From positions 62,001-126,000 of the forward strand of contig JAUIBW010000003.1 of NCBI GenBank assembly GCA_030427585.1: a stretch of 64,000 nt of DNA, read 5' to 3'. Positions 17,908-28,166 of this stretch are shown piece after piece. The notes under the pieces were generated by a model that made no database searches, was not told where the DNA came from, and worked only from the letters and a program-made list of their open reading frames with translations. Positions within the stretch are counted from its first letter, which is position 1, and each line of letters opens with the position of its first letter. The DNA is from Bacteroidia bacterium. GTDB lineage: Bacteria; Bacteroidota; Bacteroidia; Flavobacteriales; Flavobacteriaceae. The position numbers and the translations under genes are program-made.

Positions 17908-19200
17908 CTATTGTGCATTAAGATAATCAATAGTTAATTGTGACATTACTTTAACTCCTAATAATAACCCGCTTTCATCTATAAAAAAATCAGGTGTATG
18001 ATGAGAGGCTGCTTTATTGGTTCCAGGTGTTTTTCCTCCTAAAAAGAAATAAAACCCAGGAACTACTTCTTGAAAATATGAAAAATCCTCTCCTCCTGTA
18101 GTAGCCTTTGAAAGGATAACATTTTCTTTACCAGCGATACCTTCAATAGTTGGTAACATCTTTTTTACAAGATCAGGGTCATTGTATGTTATAGAAGTAT
18201 TATTTTGAAACTCGATAATAGCTTCACCACCATATGCTTTAGCAATAGCAGGTACCATTTCATTCATACGACGAATAATATGGGCTCTCATTTTTGGATC
18301 TAAAGTTCGTACTGTACCGATCATTTCTGCACTTTCTGGGATAATATTAAATCGTACACCACTGGTAATTTTACCAACTGTGATTACTGCAGCTTCATTT
18401 ACCAGAGGGGATTCTCTACTTATAATAGTTTGCAAACCATCAACAATTTTGGCCGAAATAAGGATAGGATCTACTCCTGTCCAAGGAGCCGAACCATGCG
18501 TTTGTTTTCCTTTTACAGTAATAACAAATCGTTCTACTGCTGCCATAGTTCCTCCTGGTTTATACCGAATTTTCCCAACTTCAGTTCCTGAATTGATATG
18601 TAAACCAAAGATAGCATCTACATCTGGGTTTTTTAAAACTCCTTCTTTGATCATTAGTTTAGCACCGCCTTCTTCTCCCGGTGGTGGTCCTTCTTCTGCC
18701 GGTTGAAATATAAATTTAACCGTACCATTTATTTTATCTTTATGTTTTGTTAGGATTTCTGCTACTCCCATTAATATAGAAGTATGAGTATCATGACCAC
18801 AAGCATGGCTAACGCCAACTTCGGTATCCAGGAATGTAGTCTTTACAACAGATTTAAAAGGTATATCTACTCGTTCGGTTACTGGTAATGCATCAATATC
18901 TGCTCTTAGTGCTACAGTTTTACCTTCTTTTTCTCCTTTGAGAAGAGCTACTACACCAGTTTTAGCAACGTTTTCGGTTACTTCTAAACCAAGACCTTTT
19001 AGGTGTTTAGCAATTTTCTTAGCAGTTTCAAATTCTCGATTAGAAAGCTCTGGATTTTGATGGAAATCTCGTCTCCATTCAATTACTTTAGATTCTATTT
19101 TTTCTGCAGAATTATTAATATCTGGGTCAATTTGTTGTCCCTGTACAGAGCAAAAGGCCATTAAAAAAATAAATAAAAGAGATGATGGTTGTGTTTTCAT
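17908..19200 (-). CDS. M20 family amidohydrolase/peptidase, secreted
   Basis: 430 residues from ATG 19200. The open frame extends 28 codons further, but 19200 gives a clean signal peptide (MKTQPSSLLFIFLMAFCSVQ). Metal-binding motifs of the M20D/IAA-amino acid hydrolase group: RADIDALP, SHACGHDTH, QPAEEGPPPGEEGGAK and GGEDFSYF. It hydrolyses N-acyl or amide bonds of amino-acid derivatives. Upstream (100 bp) lies the DsrE-like gene; downstream, 10 bp away, the glutamate-synthase-like gene. Confidence 0.92.
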   Translation of the reverse strand: MKTQPSSLLFIFLMAFCSVQGQQIDPDINNSAEKIESKVIEWRRDFHQNPELSNREFETAKKIAKHLKGLGLEVTENVAKTGVVALLKGEKEGKTVALRADIDALPVTERVDIPFKSVVKTTFLDTEVGVSHACGHDTHTSILMGVAEILTKHKDKINGTVKFIFQPAEEGPPPGEEGGAKLMIKEGVLKNPDVDAIFGLHINSGTEVGKIRYKPGGTMAAVERFVITVKGKQTHGSAPWTGVDPILISAKIVDGLQTIISRESPLVNEAAVITVGKITSGVRFNIIPESAEMIGTVRTLDPKMRAHIIRRMNEMVPAIAKAYGGEAIIEFQNNTSITYNDPDLVKKMLPTIEGIAGKENVILSKATTGGEDFSYFQEVVPGFYFFLGGKTPGTNKAASHHTPDFFIDESGLLLGVKVMSQLTIDYLNAQ

Positions 19201-19300
19201 ACGCTTGTTTTGGTGTTTAAAGAGGGCTACAAATGGCCTAAGACGATTAAAATAATCATGTTGTGATATGAGGATTCTAATCATATTAGTTTCATTAAGT

Positions 19301-19870
19301 TTAAAAATTAATAAGTCTATAGTTTTCGTTTTGTAGTTGTACCAATGCGGTCATTGCAGATAATGCAATCTGCATTTCGGGAAGTGTATCTTCTTTAGAA
19401 ATATCTCGATATGCGGCAGTCTGCCCACACAAAATTAATTGTACTCCTTTTTTTGCTAAAGCAGAAAGAAGTGGAGCATTGGGGTTATCAATATTGTATT
19501 TGGCCTTATATTTTGTATTGTTTAATATATCATTTGCTGCCGAACCATGAATTACTAATGCAACCTTTAACTTTTCGAGTGGTATACCAGCATCGGCATG
19601 CATATTAAGATATCTTGCAGCAGTATTAAAAAGAGGATTTACTTTTGAGCTGTCTTTAAATGTTCTTCCAACATCAAATACAGCTTTTAAATCATGCTGC
19701 ATTTTGATTTTAAAATCTGGGTCACTAACTGTATAAGTTTTACCATATTCAGTTATTATTTTACCTTCTTTAGATTTTTGTTGAGAAAAAACAAAAAAAG
19801 GAAGTAAAATAAAAATACAGGGTGCTATTCTATTTCTCAAGCTATAATTTTTGCACCTAAAGATATTCAA
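19301..19870 (-). CDS. DsrE/DsrF-like protein, exported
   Basis: 189 residues with an N-terminal hydrophobic export segment (RIAPCIFILLPFFVFSQQ) and a DsrE-type fold: KVALVIHGSAANDIL and LAKKGVQLILCGQTAAYRDI, which places one Cys in the position of the conserved DsrE loop. Related proteins handle sulfur transfer; secreted flavobacterial versions have no settled role. First gene of the minus-strand operon ending at 15775. Confidence 0.75.
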   Translation of the reverse strand: MNIFRCKNYSLRNRIAPCIFILLPFFVFSQQKSKEGKIITEYGKTYTVSDPDFKIKMQHDLKAVFDVGRTFKDSSKVNPLFNTAARYLNMHADAGIPLEKLKVALVIHGSAANDILNNTKYKAKYNIDNPNAPLLSALAKKGVQLILCGQTAAYRDISKEDTLPEMQIALSAMTALVQLQNENYRLINF

Positions 19871-19914
19871 AAATCTATTAATGGAAAGTTAAAATATTAT
19901 TTTGATTTTTTATA

Positions 19915-19953
19915 TAAAAAAAGCATATCCTCTAAACTATGGAGATATGCTTT
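19915..19953 (-). terminator. Terminator of the T9SS metalloprotease gene
   Basis: AAAGCATATC...GATATGCTTT hairpin with an A tract on the left (T run on the minus strand), just after the stop of the gene ending at 19975. Confidence 0.75.
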
Positions 19954-19974
19954 GATAATTCTTATTTACTGGTT

Positions 19975-22365
19975 TTACTGTCTTACAAATTTACCAAGAG
20001 GTTTGTTGTTAATTAAAATGATATATAACCCATGCGAAAGTTCTGATATATCCATTTCGGAAGTGGGTGTAGTATCAATTAATACCTGCCCTTGTATATT
20101 AACAATTCTTATAGAATGATCATTTATTGTTATACCATCTATATGTAATATTTCATCATCCTTAACTGGGTTAGGGTAGTAGGTAAACGTTTTATTTTCC
20201 TGGCCCAAATTAAGTAGAGATTGATCAACTTCAAATGCTTTAGAAATTATACTACAGCCAGCTTCGTTAAGGACTTTTATCGTATGTTCTCCTACTTCTA
20301 TAGGTAGATATTCTGCTTGATTAGCATCATCAATAGGTTCATTTTTATAATACCATTGGTAAGAAGAAAATTGAGATGGTACAAATAGCATATGGTTTTG
20401 GTTTACAGCTATTGTTGGTTCTTCTGGATTTTCTAATACAATTGCTTTTACTTCTGTTCTTGTTGTTGTAATACAGTTACCGATAGTTCCTTCTATATAA
20501 TAGGTCTGAGTAGCATCGAGTGCAGGAGTCTCATAGGATAATCCAGATGCGATACTATTACCTCCTGTTGCAGTAGTATACCACTTATATTCGCTATCTC
20601 CTGATATAGTTATAGTTACAGATTCTCCAGCGCAAACATTTTGATTTGTTACAACCGGAAGGTTAGGAAGATTGATAGAAATAAAATCTGATTTTTCTTT
20701 GGTGTTATTTCCAGAATCATTAGTTGTAGTAAGGGATACAGTATAGGTTCCACTAGTTGCATAAGTATGTGTTGGGTTTTGTTCTGTAGATGTTTGACCA
20801 TCACCAAAGTCCCATAAATAAGAGCTTATTCTATTGGTAGAGGTACTTTGAAATTCTACTACAGAACAGTTTGTCGTTGCTTCGAAATCTGATAATGGAG
20901 GTTGTTTATCGTCTCCTGGTATATAATTACCCGAGATAGAATAATTACCCAAAGACGAATAATCAGAATACCCATTGGCTAATGTTCCTTCACCCACACC
21001 GTCAATCTCAATATAATAAATTCCTTCTGTAAGGCTTTGATTGATCGATGCTGTAAGCCCGTTTGGATCAGAGAGCACTACTTCCTGACCAAGTTCATTA
21101 AGAATTCTCACTTGTATGTTTAGATTGGGATAATCGGGATCGGGGTTAAAAGATAGAGATACATTACCGGTTTCTACGGCAAAAGAGAAAACATCTTTAT
21201 CGTCTCTAGTACTAATTAATCCAAAATTTTGCTCGGCACTTACTACTCCGGATGGAGCTACTTTAATTGCAGTAGCTTCATTGAAGGTATTACCATGGTC
21301 ATCATTTTGAAAACCAACACCGTTTCTATTACCTGAGATGATTGCGATATCATCCTGAGTATTTGTTGCATCGGGATATTCTCCGCTACTCCAATGTCCT
21401 AATGTTTTATTAGCGCTCCATCCCATAATTGGACTCCATTCTCCGTGTCCTGCATAATATTCTATATCATCTTGCCCTCCTCGCTTTTTGCCGTCGTGCC
21501 CAAGTCCCAAAGTATGACCTACTTCATGAGATCCTGTTTCACCGGCAGACCTTGTTCCCAAATTATATACCCAGCAAGGATTATCATTATTCCTTGAAAA
21601 CGAATTTATGTAAGCTACTCCTCCAGAATTTGGAGCAGCATCTTTTGTGGTCGTAAAAATGCACATCATTCTACGATTTTTTGGAGCTGCATCAAAAAGA
21701 TCTCTTCTGGTAGTAACGTTGAGGTTAAATGGACGAAAATCTTCGGCCATGATTTTCCAAACTTTGATTATTTTTTCGTCAGAGAAATTAGGAGATTGTG
21801 CATCAATTGTAGCTCCCCCTAGCCAACTTGTATTAGAAACTAATTCCCCATCAAAATCAAGATAAATAATACCAGGTGCTCCCGGAAGGCTTTCTAATTG
21901 AGGTGCCGCTTTTGAAAATGTGGCCCCGGTATCTATGTCTTTTGTATTTGCTTTTTGAAAATCTACACAAAGAATTGTGTTAATATCGGTTTCTTTTACG
22001 AATACCTGACCATTGGATTCAGAATATAAAGTATATGCTTTTTTTGAATCATGAAGTATGATATTTCCTTTTAACGAATTATTCGTTTTGGTAAAAGAAA
22101 ATGAAGATAATGAATGATTATTAACCGTACCTATTAAGGTAAGATCCTGATCGGTTCGATTTTGTACATTAAGTTTAAAAGAAAAAGATTGGTTATTAGC
22201 AATTTTAATTACTGAAGGCTTACTTTTTTTGGGGTTAATCAGATCGTTTATAAAATTTTGTTGATTATCTGATATAAGGTATGATTTATCAGATTGACCG
22301 TAAGTATTATATCCTCCTATTATCATGATAATAAGAAGAAAATACTGTACTGATTTTCTTTTCAT
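19975..22365 (-). CDS. T9SS-secreted zinc metalloprotease with PKD domain
   Basis: 796 residues: signal peptide (FLLIIMIIGGYNTYGQ), propeptide, then a metzincin-type catalytic domain with GSHEVGHTLGLGHDG (HExxHxxGxxH). After this comes a pre-peptidase-like beta region (DKDVFSFAVETGNVSLSF), a PKD domain (YLWDFGDGQTSTEQNPTHTY), Ig-like repeats (VCAGESVTITISG) and a type IX C-terminal sorting domain (FTYYPNPVKDDEILHIDG ... GLYIILI). It is likely an extracellular protease released or surface-attached through the T9SS. Stands alone. Confidence 0.92.
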   Translation of the reverse strand: MKRKSVQYFLLIIMIIGGYNTYGQSDKSYLISDNQQNFINDLINPKKSKPSVIKIANNQSFSFKLNVQNRTDQDLTLIGTVNNHSLSSFSFTKTNNSLKGNIILHDSKKAYTLYSESNGQVFVKETDINTILCVDFQKANTKDIDTGATFSKAAPQLESLPGAPGIIYLDFDGELVSNTSWLGGATIDAQSPNFSDEKIIKVWKIMAEDFRPFNLNVTTRRDLFDAAPKNRRMMCIFTTTKDAAPNSGGVAYINSFSRNNDNPCWVYNLGTRSAGETGSHEVGHTLGLGHDGKKRGGQDDIEYYAGHGEWSPIMGWSANKTLGHWSSGEYPDATNTQDDIAIISGNRNGVGFQNDDHGNTFNEATAIKVAPSGVVSAEQNFGLISTRDDKDVFSFAVETGNVSLSFNPDPDYPNLNIQVRILNELGQEVVLSDPNGLTASINQSLTEGIYYIEIDGVGEGTLANGYSDYSSLGNYSISGNYIPGDDKQPPLSDFEATTNCSVVEFQSTSTNRISSYLWDFGDGQTSTEQNPTHTYATSGTYTVSLTTTNDSGNNTKEKSDFISINLPNLPVVTNQNVCAGESVTITISGDSEYKWYTTATGGNSIASGLSYETPALDATQTYYIEGTIGNCITTTRTEVKAIVLENPEEPTIAVNQNHMLFVPSQFSSYQWYYKNEPIDDANQAEYLPIEVGEHTIKVLNEAGCSIISKAFEVDQSLLNLGQENKTFTYYPNPVKDDEILHIDGITINDHSIRIVNIQGQVLIDTTPTSEMDISELSHGLYIILINNKPLGKFVRQ

Positions 22366-22596
22366 GTTGAGTTTGATTATTAAGTAATTATTTCGACCGC
22401 AATTTCTACTACAACTAAATATTTTTAGTTTTAGTATAATGAAGGGTAATATAGGTCAAAAATATCAATATTGTAGATTATAACATACATTGTAAGTAAA
22501 ATAAAACAGTACATACATATTTCAAAAATAGAAATACGTATGTACCATTTTAGGAATCTAAATTTAGAAGTAGTAGTGTTTATACATAATACATAA

Positions 22597-22884
22597 TTAT
22601 GAAATGCTTATGATTCTTTCTAATGGAATGATTGTAGATTGTTTTAAAATAACTTCTTTATCCGTTATTCCCCATATCGTAGTTTCTACTCTTTTTAAAC
22701 CTTTATCATCTACAAAGACAATTCTTACTTTATGATGTTCTAAATTTCCTAAAGAGAGGGCTCTCTGTAATTCTAAGAATCGATCTATTTGATCTTTTCT
22801 TTTGTTTAAAACATCTTCTTTAGGGAATTTTAAAAATTTAATTTGTTCTTTTTGTACCATTTGTACATTCATGTTTGGGGCCAT
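22597..22884 (-). CDS. Conserved small flavobacterial protein, function unknown
   Basis: 95 residues, no signal peptide. A charged helical first half (KEQIKFLKFPKEDVLNKRK) is followed by a beta-rich half (KVRIVFVDDKGLKRVETTIW, KEVILKQSTIIPLERIISI) that looks like a small Sm/SH3-like barrel. I do not recognise a characterised family; the last 50 residues read like a WYL- or Hfq-like small fold, but that is only an impression. Transcribed alone. Confidence 0.65.
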   Translation of the reverse strand: MAPNMNVQMVQKEQIKFLKFPKEDVLNKRKDQIDRFLELQRALSLGNLEHHKVRIVFVDDKGLKRVETTIWGITDKEVILKQSTIIPLERIISIS

Positions 22885-23311
22885 AAGTGCTGAGTTTGGT
22901 TGAATTTTTATTTTAATAAAAACTAGTATTTATACCTAGTTCTTGTTAAATATAGTATATTTTATCTTGAAAAAACGCATTTAATCTATGTTTTTTGTTA
23001 AAAAGATATCAACTTGTAAGAATTACATTGTTAATAATCCTTGTTTGACAGGCACTAATTTTATTTGTGTTTTAATTCTAATAGATAATAAGTATTGCAT
23101 TATATATCACCACTAATTATAAGATATTTGTCAAAATTTATTTTTCATTTGTCAATTGATTGTTAATGATATATATGATAATTAATCAATGTTGAAAAGG
23201 TGTTAGTATTAGTTAAAAGTTATTGACTGTGATTTGTTTACAAAAAATGTAAAGTACGTTTCCATAACCGTAGTTCTTTCCTTAAATTTCGCCTTTAAAT
23301 ATAATGTTACT
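22885..23311. other. Gene-free AT-rich stretch upstream of the helicase
   Basis: About 430 bp without a supported gene. It carries the outward promoters of the flanking divergent genes, but I cannot place them securely. I see no hairpin, repeat or conserved peptide in it. Confidence 0.5.
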
Positions 23312-25642
23312 TTGGAAGAATATTTAGCAGAATTAAACGATGCACAACGAGCACCTGTGCTTCAGGTAGATGGACCGATGATTGTTATTGCGGGCGCTGG
23401 CTCGGGTAAAACAAGAGTACTTACATATCGTATTGCTTATTTGATGCATATGGGGGTAGATTCTTTTAATATATTATCCTTAACATTTACCAACAAAGCA
23501 GCTCGCGAAATGAAAAAACGTATCGCAAGTATTGTTGGTTCAAGCGAGGCTAAAAACCTTTGGATGGGTACGTTTCATTCAATATTTGCAAAAATATTAA
23601 GGTTTGAAGCTGATAAATTAGGCTACCCGTCTAATTTTACAATTTATGATACTCAGGATTCTCAACGATTAATAGCTTCTATAATCAAAGAAATGGGGCT
23701 CGATAAGGATATCTATAAATATAAACAGGTATACTCCCGTATTTCTTCATATAAAAATAGTTTAATAACTGTAAAAGCATATTTTCAGAATGCAGAACTG
23801 GTAGAAGCCGATGCTATGGCAAAACGCCCTAGGTTAGGAGAGATTTATGAGCATTATGTAGATCGTTGTTTTAAGGCTGGTGCTATGGATTTTGATGATC
23901 TTTTATTAAAAACGAATGAATTATTAAACCGCTTTCCCGATGTGCTTGCTAAATACCAAAATAGATTTAGATATATCCTGGTAGACGAGTATCAGGATAC
24001 AAATCATTCTCAATATCTTATCGTAAGAGCATTGTCAGATAAGTTCCAGAATATCTGTGTAGTAGGAGATGATGCGCAGAGTATTTATGCTTTCCGCGGA
24101 GCGAATATTAATAATATTCTTAATTTCCAGAGGGATTATGATAATGTACAGCAATATCGATTAGAACAAAATTATAGATCTACTAAAAATATTGTAGAAG
24201 CAGCAAACTCTATTATAGATAAAAACAAAACCAAACTAGATAAAGTAGTTTGGACTGCTAATGATGATGGACCTAAGATAGTTGTAAATCGACTATTAAC
24301 TGATGGCGATGAAGGTAGATATGTTGCGAGTTCGATTTTTGAAAACCAAATGCAGCATCAATTAGGTAATGGGCAATTTGCAGTATTGTACAGAACTAAT
24401 GCGCAATCTAGAGCTATTGAAGATGCACTACGCAAACGAGATATAAAATATAGAATCTACGGGGGACTTTCTTTTTATCAGAGAAAGGAAATTAAAGATG
24501 TATTGGCGTATTTGCGATTAGTGATTAACCCTAAAGATGAGGAAGCTTTAAAGCGTGTAATTAATTATCCAGCCAGAGGAATTGGTGCAACAACCGTAGA
24601 TAAACTGATAGTTGCAGCAAATCACTATGATCGCTCTATTTTTGAAGTGATCGAAAATCTAGACCGTATTAATTTAAAGATTAATAGTGGTACCAAAACA
24701 AGATTAGAAAACTTTATTAACATGATTAAAAGTTTTCAAATCACTAATGAGACTTCAGATGCATTTGTATTAGCCGAAATGGTGGCTAAAAAAACAGGAT
24801 TGCTACAAGAACTTAAAAAAGATGGTACTCCAGAAGGTATTGCAAGGATCGAAAATATAGAAGAATTGCTTAATGGTATACGTGATTTTGTAGAAGGACA
24901 GAAAGAAGTAGCCGATGTAAGAGGATCATTAGCAGAGTTTTTAGAAGATGTAGCTTTGGCCACAGATCTGGATCAAGATACGGGAGATGATGATAGAGTA
25001 GCATTAATGACCATCCATCTGGCTAAAGGCCTAGAATTTCCATATGTGTATATTGTAGGAATGGAAGAAGATCTTTTTCCGTCAGGAATGAGTATGAATA
25101 CCCGAAGTGAACTCGAAGAAGAACGACGCCTGTTTTATGTAGCATTAACACGAGCAGAAAAACAAGCGTACCTTACCTATACACAGTCTCGTTATCGATG
25201 GGGTAAACTAGTAGATGCCGAACCTAGTCGATTTATTGAAGAAATAGATGAACAATTCTTAGAATATATTACACCAATAGAAAGTTATCGATATAAACCA
25301 TTAATTGATTCTGATATTTTTGGAGAAGTTGATAAGAGTAAACTACGACTTAAAAAACCGATTTCTGGATCACCACCATTAGCACATAAACCTACAGAAG
25401 AACAATTACGTAAACTAAGAAAACTTAGACCTACATCGAGTGGCACAACCGATGTATCATCTAATACGAATCTCTTTGATACGAGTCTTATACCAGGAAC
25501 TGCAGTTGAACATATGCGATTTGGTAAAGGAAAAATTATAAAAGTTGAAGGAGTTGGACAAGATAAGAAAGCCGAAATTCACTTTGAAAAAGGAGGAATC
25601 AAGAAGTTATTGCTTCGTTTTGCGAAGTTGAAGATTTTATAA
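23312..25642 (+). CDS. UvrD/PcrA-type DNA helicase
   Basis: Superfamily 1 helicase, 776 residues from TTG 23312. The open frame reaches a TTG at 23234, but the extra 26 residues have no homologous look; the family start is near EEYLAELNDAQRAPV, the Q motif. Walker A is AGAGSGKT, motif II is VDEYQDTN, motif III GDDAQSIYAFRGA, motif IV QNYRST, then ALTRAEKQAYL (motif VI) and a C-terminal basic/Tudor-like tail (GTAVEHMRFGKGKI). It unwinds DNA 3' to 5' in excision repair and recombination-intermediate removal. The start codon is uncertain. Confidence 0.93.
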   Translation: MEEYLAELNDAQRAPVLQVDGPMIVIAGAGSGKTRVLTYRIAYLMHMGVDSFNILSLTFTNKAAREMKKRIASIVGSSEAKNLWMGTFHSIFAKILRFEADKLGYPSNFTIYDTQDSQRLIASIIKEMGLDKDIYKYKQVYSRISSYKNSLITVKAYFQNAELVEADAMAKRPRLGEIYEHYVDRCFKAGAMDFDDLLLKTNELLNRFPDVLAKYQNRFRYILVDEYQDTNHSQYLIVRALSDKFQNICVVGDDAQSIYAFRGANINNILNFQRDYDNVQQYRLEQNYRSTKNIVEAANSIIDKNKTKLDKVVWTANDDGPKIVVNRLLTDGDEGRYVASSIFENQMQHQLGNGQFAVLYRTNAQSRAIEDALRKRDIKYRIYGGLSFYQRKEIKDVLAYLRLVINPKDEEALKRVINYPARGIGATTVDKLIVAANHYDRSIFEVIENLDRINLKINSGTKTRLENFINMIKSFQITNETSDAFVLAEMVAKKTGLLQELKKDGTPEGIARIENIEELLNGIRDFVEGQKEVADVRGSLAEFLEDVALATDLDQDTGDDDRVALMTIHLAKGLEFPYVYIVGMEEDLFPSGMSMNTRSELEEERRLFYVALTRAEKQAYLTYTQSRYRWGKLVDAEPSRFIEEIDEQFLEYITPIESYRYKPLIDSDIFGEVDKSKLRLKKPISGSPPLAHKPTEEQLRKLRKLRPTSSGTTDVSSNTNLFDTSLIPGTAVEHMRFGKGKIIKVEGVGQDKKAEIHFEKGGIKKLLLRFAKLKIL

Positions 25643-25716
25643 TATTACTAATTGTTTAAGTTAAGGATTAGTTTTTATACTGTATTTTATAGTATCTTTA
25701 TTTACAATCACTTTGT

Positions 25717-26337
25717 ATGGCAGAGTTCATAAAATTATACAATAAAAATCCAAACCCACGTGAAATACAACAAGTAGTTAATTGTTTACGTAACGGAGGA
25801 TTGGTTATTTATCCTACAGATACAGTATATGGGTTAGGATGTGATATTACAAATAATAGAGCTTTAGAACGAATTGCACAGATCAAAGGTGTAAAATTAG
25901 CAAAAGCTAACTTTTCGTTTATATGTAAAGATTTAAGTAACTTGTCTGATTATGTAAGGCAAATTGATAATACAACATTTAAATTACTAAAAAGAACGCT
26001 TCCGGGACCATATACCTATATTCTTCCAGGTAGTAATAATTTGCCTACTGTTTTTAAAAAAAGAAAAACGGTGGGTATTCGTGTTCCTGATAATACTATT
26101 TGCACAACTATTGTAGAAGAATTAGGAAATCCTATAGTATCTACTTCGATATACGACGAAGATGAAGTTATAGAATATACTACAGATCCAGAACTGATAT
26201 TAGAAAAATGGGGTAATCTGGTAGATATGGTGATTGACGGTGGATATGGTGATAATATACCATCTACAGTTATTGACCTTACTAGTGGAGAACCAATATT
26301 GCTTAGAGAAGGTAAGGGGAGTATCGATATTATCTAG
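25717..26337 (+). CDS. Threonylcarbamoyl-AMP synthase (Sua5/YciO/YrdC family)
   Basis: 206 residues with the YrdC fold: GGLVIYPTDTVYGLGCD near the N-terminus, then KxxxxSFICKDL, LPGPYTYIL and the late IVSTSIYDEDEV segment. The family makes threonylcarbamoyl-AMP from threonine, bicarbonate and ATP for t6A37 modification of tRNA. It lacks the C-terminal Sua5 domain, so it is YrdC/YciO-like; the YciO branch is less certain in activity. 75 bp downstream of the helicase gene. Confidence 0.87.
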   Translation: MAEFIKLYNKNPNPREIQQVVNCLRNGGLVIYPTDTVYGLGCDITNNRALERIAQIKGVKLAKANFSFICKDLSNLSDYVRQIDNTTFKLLKRTLPGPYTYILPGSNNLPTVFKKRKTVGIRVPDNTICTTIVEELGNPIVSTSIYDEDEVIEYTTDPELILEKWGNLVDMVIDGGYGDNIPSTVIDLTSGEPILLREGKGSIDII

Positions 26338-26353
26338 CTTAAATAAGAGCTTT

Positions 26354-27076
26354 TTATGAACGTTGCTTTCTTACACCAGTATGATCTATGCCCTGATTTC
26401 TTTCTAATTTTATCATTTCTTTTGGTCTAAAATTTAGTATTAAAGCTCTTCGTTGGCTATTTGTAGTGTTTCCTTTGCTATAATGTAGAGTAAAACCATC
26501 ATGAAAAGTACATCCGCCAACCTGCAAAGGAACAGATATCGCATGAGTTGTGTCAGCGTCACAATATAAAGCTCCTCCATTTGGCAGATTGTTATGTTTT
26601 AATATTTGTTGATCTGGTACCGGAAGAAACCACATACAACCATTACTCTCATACACATTATCTAAAGCAATCCAACAACTTACAGCTCTTTTATCGGGCA
26701 AATTTATCCAATACGCAGCATCTTGATGCCATGGGGTAGGAGTATTAGTACGAGGTGCTTTATTAATAAGCATATCAAAATCTAATTCCATATCATCTCC
26801 CAATAATTTTTTCGCATAATGTAATGCTTTTTTATATGCAATATGATCTAGTATTTTTGGTACTACCAAACTTGGCCTCATGATCTGGGTGATCCGCTCA
26901 ATCGCCTTGCCGGTAGTATCTAACCCTGCTAAATCACTTCTTAAATGCGTTGTTTTTTCTTTATCATTCAATATATCATTGTAGATCGCTAATAATTTTA
27001 CAGCTTCTGTATTATCAAAAAGCTGATCTATTTTGGTATACCCGTTGGTTAAAAACTCATTTTTTATAGTGTTCAT
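26354..27076 (-). CDS. Phytanoyl-CoA dioxygenase (PhyH) family protein
   Basis: 240 residues, Fe(II)/2-oxoglutarate dioxygenase fold. The metal dyad is visible in TPWHQDAAYW (His-x-Asp), the distal His in TLHYSKGNT, and an Arg that can bind 2-oxoglutarate follows in NSQRRALILNF. It hydroxylates an aliphatic substrate of unknown identity. Divergent from an AraC regulator 83 bp away, which may control it. Confidence 0.9.
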   Translation of the reverse strand: MNTIKNEFLTNGYTKIDQLFDNTEAVKLLAIYNDILNDKEKTTHLRSDLAGLDTTGKAIERITQIMRPSLVVPKILDHIAYKKALHYAKKLLGDDMELDFDMLINKAPRTNTPTPWHQDAAYWINLPDKRAVSCWIALDNVYESNGCMWFLPVPDQQILKHNNLPNGGALYCDADTTHAISVPLQVGGCTFHDGFTLHYSKGNTTNSQRRALILNFRPKEMIKLERNQGIDHTGVRKQRS

Positions 27077-27127
27077 TTTATTGTATAGTTTTATCCAAAG
27101 ATGAATAAAACATCATAATAAATCTTC

Positions 27128-27135
27128 TAAATTTG
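27128..27135 (+). promoter_or_regulatory. -7 promoter element of the AraC gene
   Basis: TAAATTTG matches the Bacteroidota -7 consensus TAnnTTTG and ends 24 bp before ATG 27160. The -33 TTG is not clear. Its position argues that translation starts at 27160 rather than at the TTG inside this element (27133). Confidence 0.45.
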
Positions 27136-27159
27136 TACTACCTTACTTTTTTATACAAA

Positions 27160-28026
27160 ATGAATACAAATTCAGAAGAACGTATCGTACATTTTTTACC
27201 AGATTATGGTATTAATGGTTGTTTACAGTTTGGATATTATAAATATTCTAAAGCACAACCCCAATTACCAATACATGAACATCGCAATGCAATAGAGCTA
27301 TGTTTTTGTATTAAAGGAGAGCAACATTATGTAATTGGTGAAAGATTATTTCAATTGCATGGTAATGACATTCTTATTGTTCCTCCTAATAAAGAACATG
27401 GTACCGGCGAATATCCCGAGGATAAAGGAGAGCTATTCTGGTTACAAATTAGTTGTTCTGATAAACGAGATATATTATGTAATTTATCAGAAGAACATTC
27501 AAAATATCTTCTACAGGCGTTAGAGAGAACCTCAGAACAGATCTTTAAAGGATCATTTCAGATTAAATTTATGCTCGAAAAACTTCTAAGCGAACTAAAA
27601 ACAAGCCGTACTATTTTATCCAAAATAACTATAAATCAAATCATTGTTCAGGCTATATTAGAAGTGTTGACTCTTTCAAAGAGAAAACAAGATAGTTCTC
27701 CTTTGAAAAGATTAAATGATATCGATACTTATATTTTAAATAATTTACACCGTATCATCTATGTTGATGAACTAGCAAATATTTGTAACGTTTCTGTCGG
27801 ATATTTTAAATCTTGGTTCAAAAACATCAAAGGTATTCCTCCTAAAGAATATATAAATAGGTTAAAAATTGAGCAGTCAAAAATCGATTTATTGAAGAAA
27901 GATAGTGTTACTAAGGTAGCTTTTGACTTAGGATTTAGTTCATCGCAATATTTTTCAACCACTTTTAAAAAGTTTACAGGGTATACTCCAAAAACCTATA
28001 TTTCTTTAAGAAGTAATAATTTATAA
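27160..28026 (+). CDS. AraC family transcriptional regulator (cupin type)
   Basis: 288 residues from ATG 27160. The N-terminal half is an AraC-type cupin sensor (LPIHEHRNAIELCFCIKGEQ, NDILIVPPNKEHGTGEYPED), typical of sugar- or small-molecule-responsive regulators. The C-terminal 100 residues are the double helix-turn-helix: YVDELANICNVSVGYFKSWF and VAFDLGFSSSQYFSTTFKKF followed by TGYTPKTY. It is divergent from the PhyH-like gene, the most likely target. Confidence 0.9.
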   Translation: MNTNSEERIVHFLPDYGINGCLQFGYYKYSKAQPQLPIHEHRNAIELCFCIKGEQHYVIGERLFQLHGNDILIVPPNKEHGTGEYPEDKGELFWLQISCSDKRDILCNLSEEHSKYLLQALERTSEQIFKGSFQIKFMLEKLLSELKTSRTILSKITINQIIVQAILEVLTLSKRKQDSSPLKRLNDIDTYILNNLHRIIYVDELANICNVSVGYFKSWFKNIKGIPPKEYINRLKIEQSKIDLLKKDSVTKVAFDLGFSSSQYFSTTFKKFTGYTPKTYISLRSNNL

Positions 28027-28166
28027 CTTTCTTGTATAAATAGTGTCTTTTCCTGTTGTTAGTTTTTATAGTGAGTTATACCTGATTTTGGTATAAAACC
28101 ACGTATAAATACGTGTATAATGCCGTAGGATTTTTATTAACTTTAAGAAAACTTAAAACCAATAAA